This document shows, in pieces, positions 7,901 through 14,844 of a DNA stretch of 64,000 nucleotides. A program made the translations under genes and the position numbers. Numbering within the stretch: the first letter of the stretch is position 1; the number at the start of each line of letters is the position of its first letter. Source of the DNA: Aquitalea aquatica (lineage in GTDB: Bacteria; Pseudomonadota; Gammaproteobacteria; Burkholderiales; Chromobacteriaceae); contig NZ_JACERN010000046.1 in the NCBI RefSeq assembly GCF_013911085.1, positions 1 through 64,000 of the forward strand, read 5' to 3'. Under the pieces are notes generated by a model that was not told the origin of the DNA, searched no databases, and saw only the letters and a program-made list of their open reading frames with translations.

Positions 7901-8511
7901 CCAAGGCTGGTGGCCCGTTCTACCTGTATCGCCTGACCCGTGCCCGCTGGCAGCCCAAGCTGGCCTTGCAGCCGGTGAGTGCCGACCTGTCTGGTCTGGA
8001 CAAGCTGGCTGGCCTTGCCACCAGCCTGGGAGTGAATGGCCTGGATGCGCGTATCGCAGCTGCCCGCCGTGCTTCGCCGCTGAGCCATCAGGTGTGCCTG
8101 CCCGGCCCGACCGGCGAAAAGAACACGCTCTGCTTTGCCGCCCGCGGCAGGGTAGGGTGCGTGGCCAGCAGCAGTGCAACGCTGGCCGAACAACTGGTGG
8201 CCGTACTGGCCACCGGTAATCTGGCAGTGCTGGCGGACTCGCCGGCCAATCGCCAACTGGCCAGCGCGCTGGCCGGCCACGTCGAGCTTACGCAAGACGT
8301 GCTGGCCGCAGAGCTGGATGCCGTGCTGTACGAGGGTGATGCAGCCGCCAAGGCGCGCCTGCAACTGGCGCAACGTGATGGCGCGCTGATTCCCCTGCTG
8401 TTGGCCGGTGAAGAAGGCTACAACCTGCATCGACTGGTGGTGGAGCGTGCTGTCAGCATCAACACCACGGCGGCAGGCGGTAATGCCAGCCTGATGAGTA
8501 TCGGCGACTGA
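4915..8511 (+). CDS. putA: Bifunctional proline dehydrogenase / L-glutamate gamma-semialdehyde dehydrogenase
   Basis: Oxidises proline to glutamate in two steps with substrate channelling. It has 1198 residues. The N-terminus begins with the alpha domain and lacks the ribbon-helix-helix DNA-binding domain of E. coli PutA, so it is a catalytic, non-regulatory form. The FAD-linked proline dehydrogenase barrel covers about 180-480 (GPGISVKLSAIHPRYS, DAEEADR, LVKGAYWDAEIK). The aldehyde dehydrogenase covers about 560-1010 with ISPWNFPLAIF, the glutamate in VAETGGQNA and the cysteine in SAGQRCSALR. A C-terminal domain of about 180 residues caps it, as in type-B PutAs. GGGAG precedes the ATG. Regulation must come from another protein; a GntR-like palindrome lies upstream. 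A substrate-binding protein gene for amino acids follows. Confidence 0.97.
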   Translation: MQFEVFALNQSALRDAITSAYRRDEQECVQALLPQAALQPAQVTATQELARRLVSQVRRERTRSSGVDALMHEFSLDSAEGIALMCLAEALLRIPDKETADKLIRDKISRGDWKAHLGNSSSLFVNAAAWGLVVTGKLVSSHSEQGLSAAMTRLIAKGGEPLIRKGVDMSMRMLGKQFVTGETIEQALENGREREARGYRFSYDMLGEAAMTEDDAQRYMKDYVMAIHAIGKESAGRGIYDGPGISVKLSAIHPRYSRAKRERVMSELYDRLKQLLLLAKQYNIGLNIDAEEADRMELSLDLLEQLAFDPDLAGWNGIGLVVQAYQKRCPFIIDYLVDLARRSGHRFMVRLVKGAYWDAEIKRAQVDGLPGYPVYTRKVYTDISYLACAKRLLAAQDAIYPQFATHNAYSLSAIYQLGQGLDYEFQCLHGMGETLYDQVVGKDNLGKACRIYAPVGSHETLLAYLVRRLLENGANSSFVNRIVDENVSIDELVTDQVAEAASHAGQPHHKIALPVSLYGSERQNSKGLDLSSEHVLAALQMGLQASEQQQWAAFPLLGDADVSSGDSQPVRNPADHADIVGQVIEATPEHVERALQLAESAAARWANTPVVDRAACLNRMAELMEDHMPALMGLAVREAGKTLSNAIAEVREAVDFCRYYAAQIVANFDNATHQPLGPVVCISPWNFPLAIFIGEVTASLAAGNPVLAKPAEQTNLIAAYAVRLLHEAGVPRDVLQLLPGRGEIVGAALTSDPRIHGVIFTGSTEVAQIINRTLAKRGEDVVLVAETGGQNAMIVDSSALPEQVVTDVLSSAFDSAGQRCSALRVLYLQSDIADKVIAMIKGAMAELTVGNPAQLNTDVGPVIDAEAQAGLLAHIDKMKSRARWTYQTPLTEACQHGTFVAPTLFEIDNLSDLTREVFGPVLHVLRFEANELDKVVAEINSTGYGLTHGIHSRIDETINDIVSKIKVGNVYVNRNIVGAVVGVQPFGGEGKSGTGPKAGGPFYLYRLTRARWQPKLALQPVSADLSGLDKLAGLATSLGVNGLDARIAAARRASPLSHQVCLPGPTGEKNTLCFAARGRVGCVASSSATLAEQLVAVLATGNLAVLADSPANRQLASALAGHVELTQDVLAAELDAVLYEGDAAAKARLQLAQRDGALIPLLLAGEEGYNLHRLVVERAVSINTTAAGGNASLMSIGD

Positions 8512-8714
8512 TGTTTCACCCTCCCGCGACTACCCCGCTGTTTGGCGAGATTGGTCACAAAGCGGGAGGGATAATGACAATCTGTCAAACGCCACTTGTC
8601 ATGTGCTGTCGGCATTGGAATAATGCCGCCAGCGTTTTAACTTACAACAAGCTCGCTGCATGAGATCTGTCCGCCACAAGCGGACAGGAGAGACCGAAAG
8701 ATAGAGGATTCAAG

Positions 8715-9944
8715 ATGCAATTCACCAAGCTGACTACCGTTACCATCGCTGTCGCTGCCGCTCTGGCACTGTCTGCATGTGGCAAAAAAGATGACGCAGC
8801 CGCCCCGGCTGGCGCTGCTTCCGCTCCGGCTGCTGCCGCTGCCGGCGATAGCGTCAAGATCGGCTTCGCCGCTCCGCTGACCGGCCCGCAAGCTCACTAC
8901 GGTGAGGAATACAAGAACGGCGTGACCCTGGCCATCGAAGATGCCAACGCCGAGAAGCCGACTATCGGTGGCAAGCCGGTGATTTTCGAACTGAACGCCC
9001 AGGATGACCAGGCCGACCCGAAAACCGCTACCCAACTGGCACAGAAGCTGGTGGACGACAAGGTTGCCGGTATCATCGGTCACTTCAACTCCGGTTGCGC
9101 GATCCCGGCCTCCAAGATCTACTCCGACGCCGGCATTCCGATGATCTCCATGGCGACCTCGCCGGTGTTCACCGCACAAGGCTTCAAGAACACCTTCCGC
9201 TCGATGACCTCCGATACCCAGCAGGGTAGCGTGATGGGCAAATTCGTGGTGGATACCCTGAAGGCCAAGAAAATCGTCATCGTTGACGACCGTACCGCTT
9301 ACGGCCAAGGCCTGGCTGACGAATTCGAAAAAGCCGTCAAGGCTTCCGGTGGCGATGTAGCCAAGCGCGAATTCACCAACGACAAGGCAACCGACTTCGC
9401 TGCCATCCTGACCTCCATCAAGGGCGTGAACCCGGATGTGGTGTTCTACGGTGGTGCTGATGCTCAGTCCGCTCCGATGGCCAAGCAGATGAAGCGTCTG
9501 GGTCTGAAGGCTCCGCTGATTTCCGGCGAAATGACCAAGACCCCGAACTTCCTGCAACTGGCTGGCAAGGACGCTGAAGGCAGCATTGCTTCGCTGGCTG
9601 GCCTGCCGCTGGAACAAATGCCCAAGGGCAAGGAATACGCCGACAAGTACAAGGCACGTTTCAAGACCGACGTAGCCACCTACTCGCCGTACGGCTATGA
9701 CGCTACCCGCGCCCTGATCCAGGCGATGAAGGATGCCAACTCCACCGATCCCAAGGCTTATCTGCCGGTGCTGGCCAAGATCAAGTACTCCGGTGTGACT
9801 TCGGCCAACTGGACTTACGATGACAAGGGCGACCTGAAAGACGGCGGCATCACCGTGTACAAGGTTGAAGGCGGTCAGTGGAAGGTTATGCAAACCATCG
9901 GTGGCGGCGCAGCTGCTCCGGCGGCCGCTTCCGCTGCACAATAA
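8715..9944 (+). CDS. Branched-chain amino-acid ABC transporter substrate-binding lipoprotein
   Basis: Periplasmic binding protein of the LivJ/LivK (Leu/Ile/Val) family, 409 residues. A lipoprotein signal ends in LSAC (cysteine 22), then comes an Ala/Pro-rich linker. The mature domain begins DSVKIGFAAPLTGPQAHYG and has the family blocks DDQADPKTATQLAQKLV, GIIGHFNSGCAIPASKIY and VDDRTAYGQGLADEFEKA. A second Ala-rich tail ends the protein. No permease or ATPase genes are adjacent, so it must work with components encoded elsewhere. AGAGGA precedes the start and an intrinsic terminator follows, so it is monocistronic. The codon use is strongly biased to GC-ending codons, suggesting high expression. 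Confidence 0.93.
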   Translation: MQFTKLTTVTIAVAAALALSACGKKDDAAAPAGAASAPAAAAAGDSVKIGFAAPLTGPQAHYGEEYKNGVTLAIEDANAEKPTIGGKPVIFELNAQDDQADPKTATQLAQKLVDDKVAGIIGHFNSGCAIPASKIYSDAGIPMISMATSPVFTAQGFKNTFRSMTSDTQQGSVMGKFVVDTLKAKKIVIVDDRTAYGQGLADEFEKAVKASGGDVAKREFTNDKATDFAAILTSIKGVNPDVVFYGGADAQSAPMAKQMKRLGLKAPLISGEMTKTPNFLQLAGKDAEGSIASLAGLPLEQMPKGKEYADKYKARFKTDVATYSPYGYDATRALIQAMKDANSTDPKAYLPVLAKIKYSGVTSANWTYDDKGDLKDGGITVYKVEGGQWKVMQTIGGGAAAPAAASAAQ

Positions 9945-9966
9945 GTTAGGGTTTACGCAATATGCC

Positions 9967-9994
9967 AACGGCGCCGATTCGGCGCCGTTTTTTA
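9967..9994 (+). terminator. Intrinsic terminator of the binding-protein gene
   Basis: AACGGCGCC (9967-9975) pairs with GGCGCCGTT (9981-9989) around GATTC and is followed by a T run. Confidence 0.93.
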
Positions 9995-10080
9995 TTGCCC
10001 GTGGCAAGACTCCTTCCCGCAACAGCTGGCGAGCCGGGCATAATGGATGCCGTATAGCCATCAGATCGGTGTGATTTCGC

Positions 10081-10824
10081 ATGAGTGAGTTGTTTGTCAG
10101 CCTGCCGGCCAATCAGCTGGGACGGGATTTTGTCGTGGGCGATGTCCACGGTTGTTTTACCGAGTTGCGCGCCTTGCTGGAGCAGGTGGTGTTTGACGGC
10201 AGCCGGGACCGCCTGTTTTCGGTGGGAGACCTGGTGGACCGTGGCCCGGAGTCGCGCCAGGTGCTGGAGTGGCTGGCCAAGCCATGGTTTTATGCGGTGC
10301 GTGGCAATCACGAGCAGATGGCGCTGGATTTTGATCTGGCCGATACCGATGGCTGCGAACGCTATCTGCATAATGGCGGTGGCTGGTTTATCTGCCTGGA
10401 TGAGCTGGACAAGCAGGCTTACCGCACTGCGTTCAGCCGCTTGCCGCTGGCCATCGAACTGCCCAGTCCGCACGGGCTGATCGGCTTGCTGCATGCTGAT
10501 TGTCCACAGGACGACTGGAGTGCGTTGCGTGAGCAGTTGTCGCTGCCCCAGCCATGGGGTGAGGAGGGCGGGCGGCTATTGCGGCAGATCACCTGGTGCC
10601 GTCTGCGCGCTCGTGGTACGCCACGCCAGCCGGTACGCGGTGTGTTCATGCTGTGCGTAGGTCATACCCCACAGCGGGAAGTCCGCAGCATCGACAATGT
10701 ACGCTACTTGGATACCGGTGGTGTGTATGGCCGTAGCCTGAGCATGCTGCAGCTGGATACGCTGCAGGTACACAGCATTCCGGTTGCCAACAAGGGCTAT
10801 TCCAGTACCGAGCTAGATGGTTGA
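10081..10824 (+). CDS. PPP-family metallophosphatase (PrpA/PphA-like)
   Basis: Serine/threonine-type protein phosphatase of 247 residues. The dinuclear metal signature is complete: GDVHG (20-24), GDLVDRG and GNHEQM near 80, then HADCP and GHTPQ later. Length and motif spacing fit the bacterial lambda-phosphatase/PrpA group, some of which also act on tyrosine or on dinucleotides, so the substrate is open. No strong ribosome-binding site is seen before this ATG. The next gene is 250 bases away, so it is probably monocistronic. Confidence 0.9.
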   Translation: MSELFVSLPANQLGRDFVVGDVHGCFTELRALLEQVVFDGSRDRLFSVGDLVDRGPESRQVLEWLAKPWFYAVRGNHEQMALDFDLADTDGCERYLHNGGGWFICLDELDKQAYRTAFSRLPLAIELPSPHGLIGLLHADCPQDDWSALREQLSLPQPWGEEGGRLLRQITWCRLRARGTPRQPVRGVFMLCVGHTPQREVRSIDNVRYLDTGGVYGRSLSMLQLDTLQVHSIPVANKGYSSTELDG

Positions 10825-11077
10825 GTGCAGATTGTCTGCTTTAAATCACCATGTCATGCTGTGCCATTGATATCATGTCGTCTGTATTTCGGGTGCCTGG
10901 TCCCGCGTGACGGGTTAGTGCTGTTCCCCTTGTTACAGATTGTGCCTTCATGCATTTCTCTTCTAGCATTTCCGGTTTTGCCATGCCGGCCGTTGCCCGT
11001 GGCAAGGCTGCATTTCTCTCTATTTCCCTGCGCTGGCCTACTGGCATGCTGCCTGAGCCTGGCTGCGGGGTGGTGGC

Positions 11078-11431
11078 ATGAGCGACACCATTCCTTCTCC
11101 TTGCCAGCAGCGCTGCCAGCTGGATGATGCTGGCGAGAGTTGCCTGAGCTGCCGCCGTACCCTCAAGGAAATTGCCGGCTGGCCCGGTTTCAGCGATTTC
11201 GAGAAAAAAGCCGTGTGGAATCGTCTGTTGGCCTTGCCGCCGCAGGGACAGTGCAAGCAGTGTCCGACGTGCGGCAATAGCTTCACCTGTCGTGCTGGCG
11301 ATGCGGCCGTGGAGTGCTGGTGTGCCAGATTGCCGCACATCATGCCCTTGCTGCCTGAGGGTAGCGACTGCCTGTGTCCCGCCTGCCTGCTGCAGGCCAT
11401 GGCCACTCAGCCACCCGCAGCAGACGTGTAA
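11078..11431 (+). CDS. DUF1289 - cysteine-rich CWC fusion protein
   Basis: Protein of 117 residues with two cysteine-rich parts. Residues about 5-50 are a DUF1289 domain (PSPCQQRCQLD, then CLSCRRTLKEIAGW). Residues about 60-110 match the CWC type: CKQCPTCGNSFTC, VECWCA and CLCPACL. Both look metal-binding by cysteine pattern, and neither has an established function. In many proteobacteria these domains are separate small proteins, so the fusion is worth noting. GGGGTGG lies before the ATG. An alternative frame from 10825 overlapping the upstream side has no domain and was rejected. Confidence 0.78.
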   Translation: MSDTIPSPCQQRCQLDDAGESCLSCRRTLKEIAGWPGFSDFEKKAVWNRLLALPPQGQCKQCPTCGNSFTCRAGDAAVECWCARLPHIMPLLPEGSDCLCPACLLQAMATQPPAADV

Positions 11432-11445
11432 GGCGAACTGTCGCT

Positions 11446-12579
11446 TCAGGCCGACAGCAGCTTGCCTGATTTGAAGGCCTGTGCGGTGGCTACCTTGGCC
11501 ACCGTCATGCCGGCCGTGGCATAGGGGTGCAGCTCATGGGCATACAGCATGCCGCCATGTGCCGAGCTTAGCACGCTTACCTTATCCTGCAAGGGGTCGA
11601 TGACTTCTGCCACCGGCTGCCCGGCAGCCACCACATTGCCAGGCGCGATCAGGAAACTCACCACGCCAGGGTGGGGCGCAACCAGGTTTTCCGAGCCAGC
11701 CAGTGGCGTGGCCGGATAAGGCAGTGCTGGCTGCGCGGGGAGGCTGTCCGCGGCGATCAGGCCGCGAAAACGCAGGAAGTCCAGAATGGCTGCCGCATCC
11801 TGCCGCGCCAGCTGCGGGCTGACCTGATGCTGGCCGCGCAGCTCTACCGTGACCGACAGGCAGGCCATTTCAATCGGCACATCCAGCCCGTCTTGCTGGC
11901 ACCGTGCCTGTAGTTCCCACCAGGTTTGGCTACACGCTTCATCGAAAGGATAGTCGCCGGATTCGGTGGCCAGCAGTTGCGCATGCGACTGCAGATAGCG
12001 CGCCAGCGGTTCGCATTGTTCCCACAGCGGGGTGCCGGTATACACGTGCAGGGCGGCGTTGCAGTCGCAATGCAGGTCGAGCACGATGTCGGCGTCGGCG
12101 GCCAGCTGCATCAGGTTTTTGCGCAGGCTGACCAGTTCGGTCGGCTCGGCCAGTTGTTGCAGATGCTGGCGGATGGCTGTGCGGATCAGGCGGGTATTGG
12201 CCTTGGCATCTGCTCCCAGATGTTCTTTCACGGCGGCATAGACTGCCGTGGTCAATTGCGGGTAGTGGCGGTTGAAATTCTGCCCGCTGGCCAGGTCGAA
12301 ACGACCCATCTGGTAGCCCTGGATCGACTGCGCATGACCAATCGGATTGGCCTGTGGCACCAGGATGATTTCCCCGACAATTTTCCCCTGTTGTTCCAGT
12401 GCGCGCAGTGCCAGCTTCAGTTCCCAGGCAGTCAGCATGCCGGGTAGTTCGTCGGCATGCAGCGAGGCCTGGATATAGGCTTTGCCTGCCGGGCTGCCTG
12501 GCTGGCCAAAGTGGAAGCTGGATAGCTGACGCTGCGTGCCCAGGCAACTGGATGTCAGGGGATGCTGGTGGTGAATCAT
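11446..12579 (-). CDS. Succinylglutamate desuccinylase/aspartoacylase-family deacylase
   Basis: Zinc carboxypeptidase-like amidohydrolase of 377 residues. I start it at 12579 (GGAG upstream); a longer in-frame extension has low-complexity sequence. Metal ligands are visible in ASLHADELPG (His and Glu) and DLHCDC (His). Substrate-binding GQNFNRHYP and the catalytic Glu region VTVELRGQHQVS follow. A C-terminal beta domain with HPGVVSFLIAPGNVVAAGQPVAEVIDP resembles a lipoyl/biotinyl-like cap seen in AstE-like members. The family removes acyl groups from amino acids (N-succinylglutamate, N-acetylaspartate and others). No other arginine-succinyltransferase-pathway gene is nearby, so the substrate remains open. 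It is convergent with the DUF1289 gene, 14 bases apart. Confidence 0.85.
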   Translation of the reverse strand: MIHHQHPLTSSCLGTQRQLSSFHFGQPGSPAGKAYIQASLHADELPGMLTAWELKLALRALEQQGKIVGEIILVPQANPIGHAQSIQGYQMGRFDLASGQNFNRHYPQLTTAVYAAVKEHLGADAKANTRLIRTAIRQHLQQLAEPTELVSLRKNLMQLAADADIVLDLHCDCNAALHVYTGTPLWEQCEPLARYLQSHAQLLATESGDYPFDEACSQTWWELQARCQQDGLDVPIEMACLSVTVELRGQHQVSPQLARQDAAAILDFLRFRGLIAADSLPAQPALPYPATPLAGSENLVAPHPGVVSFLIAPGNVVAAGQPVAEVIDPLQDKVSVLSSAHGGMLYAHELHPYATAGMTVAKVATAQAFKSGKLLSA

Positions 12580-12965
12580 GCTTGCTCCGTGTTTGCCGCA
12601 ATAATGTGCTGGCCTTGTGGCCTCTGACAGCAATGTAGCGCTTTGTATAGCGGCTGTCTGCACCGATGGCCGTCCCTGCGGCTGCGAACAGCCACTACTG
12701 GAGGCTGCTGTTGTCGGCTGAGGCTGCTTTGCCACACTGCCGGCCTGCCCCGGCACTATTTTTCTGCCTCGGGCGGTGGCGGTGGAATGATCAGAATTTT
12801 CCTATTGTTTGTTAGGAAAGAACCCGGATAGTGATGCCGTTCCCCTTTCTAAGCTTAAACAGGCGGCAGTGGGGCCGTGTAGTGCAGGCGGGCAGGCCGT
12901 AACATGATCTGCAGCTTGCCGGGGGTGGGAGTGTCTGGATAATTCAGAAAACAGGTGTCAGTGTC
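12580..12965. other. Intergenic region between divergent genes
   Basis: The 386 bases hold no credible gene. The only structure I see is a small hairpin, TTTCCTA (12798-12804) with TAGGAAA (12813-12819). Stretches near 12650-12740 weakly recall the dispersed repeat but do not align well enough to call. Confidence 0.5.
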
Positions 12966-13811
12966 ATGTCAAATAATCAAATGCTTTCGATGATGCGCGG
13001 TCTCGCCAGCAAACTGCTGGCCGGGGTGTCGGAATCCAGCCCTGGCGGCTATGGTCAGCCCGAGCCGCAAAATGTGCCGGAAGGTGCGCTGTGGGCCGAG
13101 GGCTTGCAGCCGCATGTTCTGGTGGCCGAAGATAATCTGGCCAATCTCTTCCTGCTCAACAGCCAGTTGCAGCGCCTGGGATGCAAGGTGATGGCCGTTA
13201 GCAACGGGCAGGAAGCTCTGGAGCAATGGCGGCAAGGGCAGTTCGACTGCCTGCTGACCGACCTGAGCATGCCGCAGCTGGATGGCTTCTGCCTGGTACA
13301 GCAGTTGCGCAGTGAGGGGGATCTGCGGCCGGTGATCGGCATCTCTGCGGATCCCACCGAACAAGATCAGCAGCGGGCCATGGCGGTTGGCTTCAATATA
13401 CTGCTGGCCAAACCCGTGGCGCTGCCTACTCTGCATACCACCTTGCTGCGTTTCAGCCTGGGCAGCAGCATGCAGCGATTGCCGGTGTATGCCGGCAGCA
13501 GTCTGGCTGCCTTGTTTGATGGCGATGCGGTGCTGATGCGCAAGTTTGTGGCCAAGCTGCTGGCTAGCAATGAGCAGGATCTGGCCGAGGCGCAGTCCTT
13601 GTTCCGCGAGCGGCAACTGACCGAGCTGACACACGTCCTGCACAAGATCAAGGGTGCAGCCCGCCTGATTGATGCCCAGCAAGTGGGACGTGACTGCGAG
13701 CAGTTAGAGAAAGCCTGCAAGGCGGGTAATCCGGAGCAGATCGACATCTTACTGCAGGATCTTGCCTGCCGCCTGCAGGAGTTGGCGCAGCGTCTGCAGC
13801 GCATGGTGTAG
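12966..13811 (+). CDS. Orphan receiver-HPt phosphorelay protein
   Basis: Protein of 281 residues. An N-terminal linker of about 48 residues is followed by a receiver domain (50-165) with acidic pair in VAEDN, phospho-acceptor Asp99 (LLTDLSMPQLDG), switch serine/alanine in GISADP and lysine in LAKPVAL. A histidine phosphotransfer domain occupies about 175-275 with His226 in LHKIKGAARL. This is the C-terminal half of BvgS/EvgS-type hybrid kinases without a kinase, so it should relay phosphate between an unlinked kinase and regulator. There is no output or membrane domain. A bidirectional terminator follows. No cognate kinase or regulator lies next to it. Confidence 0.88.
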   Translation: MSNNQMLSMMRGLASKLLAGVSESSPGGYGQPEPQNVPEGALWAEGLQPHVLVAEDNLANLFLLNSQLQRLGCKVMAVSNGQEALEQWRQGQFDCLLTDLSMPQLDGFCLVQQLRSEGDLRPVIGISADPTEQDQQRAMAVGFNILLAKPVALPTLHTTLLRFSLGSSMQRLPVYAGSSLAALFDGDAVLMRKFVAKLLASNEQDLAEAQSLFRERQLTELTHVLHKIKGAARLIDAQQVGRDCEQLEKACKAGNPEQIDILLQDLACRLQELAQRLQRMV

Positions 13812-13823
13812 CTGCAGTAAGGA

Positions 13824-13862
13824 AACAAGGGCAGGGAGCCTGGCTCCCTGCCCTTGTTGTTT
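13824..13862. terminator. Bidirectional terminator between the REC-HPt and hydroxylase genes
   Basis: A 17-base perfect inverted repeat (13824-13840 with 13842-13858; core AAGGGCAGGGAGCC). GTTGTTT follows on the plus strand and the same pattern appears on the minus strand, serving both convergent genes. Confidence 0.85.
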
Positions 13863-13877
13863 GCAGCTGGCTTTTGA

Positions 13878-14813
13878 TCAGCGCTGGCGGATGATGGCGC
13901 GCAGGATGTTCTTTAGCGCGGTCACCTCCGATTCGCTGAAGCCTGCCAGCATTTCCCTTTGCTGCTGTTCGGCCAGATCGTGTAGTGCCTCTGCCTGTTG
14001 CATGCCTTGTGCTGTCAGCTGGTAGTGCTGTTGTTGCCGACAGATCAGCTCCTTGCGTTGCAGCATGTCTATGGCCTGTTCCACTTCGCGCTCCGGCATA
14101 TTGACTTCGCCATGCAGGGCGGCGGCCTCCAGGCCGTGCTCCAGTACCAGCAACATGCGCGCCTCGCTGATGCGCAGGCCGGTTGCCATCTGGCGTGGCT
14201 GGTAGTGGTGCTGGTAGGCCCGCACCGCCTGGGTCAGCAGGTAATAGATATTGTCATTCAGCCGCCGTTGCAGTGAATCACAGGCCGGTGGCGGGGCATC
14301 TTTTTTCTGCTGCAGGCTGTGGGGAAAGGCCATGGCATAACTGCCCTGGTGATACAGCAGCGGGGCGCGGCCAAAATCATCCAGTGCCACCACCTTGCCG
14401 ATCACGATCCAGTGATCGCCCCCCTCATGCAGGGCGTGGCGCTCGCAGACAAAGCGCGCGGCACAGTCTTCCAGCAGCGGCACGCCGCCGGCTCCGGTTT
14501 GCAAGGCCAGGCCGGCAAACTTGTCCTCGGCCGGACGGGCAAAGCGGTTGGACAGCTCGATCTGGTCTGCCGCCAGGATATTCACGGCAAAATGGCTGGC
14601 ATCGCGAAACACCGGGTAGCTGCCGGAGCGCTTGTCTATGCTCCACAGGATGAGTGGCGGATCGAGCGAAACCGAATTGAAGCTGTTGGCGGTAACGCCA
14701 ACCTGCTGTCCGTCCGGCCCGCAGGCAGTCATCACCGTGACCCCGGTGGCGAAATTACCCAGGGCACGGCGGAACAGGCGCGGGTCATTGGCGCTGGCTG
14801 GTGTGTGAGTCAT
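13878..14813 (-). CDS. 4-hydroxyphenylacetate 3-hydroxylase, flavin reductase component (C1 type, MarR-fused)
   Basis: Supplies reduced FMN to the adjacent oxygenase. It has 311 residues. The N-terminal flavin reductase-like domain (about 8-165) shows FATGVTVMT, GVTANSFNSVSLDPPLILWS and HFAVNILA. Residues about 180-311 form a MarR-like winged-helix domain (ARMLLVLEHGLEAAALHGEVNMPEREVEQAIDML is its core). This architecture is known from the Acinetobacter C1 reductase, where the MarR-like part binds 4-hydroxyphenylacetate and relieves autoinhibition of NADH oxidation; it is a sensor, not a DNA-binding repressor. The ATG has GGAGACC upstream. It is the second gene of a C2-C1 operon, 31 bases after the oxygenase. 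Confidence 0.92.
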   Translation of the reverse strand: MTHTPASANDPRLFRRALGNFATGVTVMTACGPDGQQVGVTANSFNSVSLDPPLILWSIDKRSGSYPVFRDASHFAVNILAADQIELSNRFARPAEDKFAGLALQTGAGGVPLLEDCAARFVCERHALHEGGDHWIVIGKVVALDDFGRAPLLYHQGSYAMAFPHSLQQKKDAPPPACDSLQRRLNDNIYYLLTQAVRAYQHHYQPRQMATGLRISEARMLLVLEHGLEAAALHGEVNMPEREVEQAIDMLQRKELICRQQQHYQLTAQGMQQAEALHDLAEQQQREMLAGFSESEVTALKNILRAIIRQR

Positions 14814-14844
14814 GCTGGTCTCCTTTATTATTTTCTTGCCGGCC

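Noticed and set aside
5011-8430. Very long open frames on the minus strand opposite putA (517 and 608 codons)
   Set aside because: Composition is a mirror of the strongly biased putA codons; putA has complete motifs over the whole length and the antisense frames contain no recognisable domain.
8519-8570. Inverted repeat CCCTCCCGC / GCGGGAGGG after putA as a terminator
   Set aside because: The loop is 34 bases and no T run follows, so it is not a convincing intrinsic terminator.
10825-11127. A 100-codon open frame between the phosphatase and DUF1289 genes
   Set aside because: No ribosome-binding site, odd cysteine/leucine-rich composition, no domain, and it overlaps the well-supported DUF1289-CWC gene in another frame.
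12650-12740. A fifth copy of the dispersed repeat
   Set aside because: Only short similar stretches (GCTGCGAACA, CTGTTGTCGGC) are present; the end blocks and order do not match.
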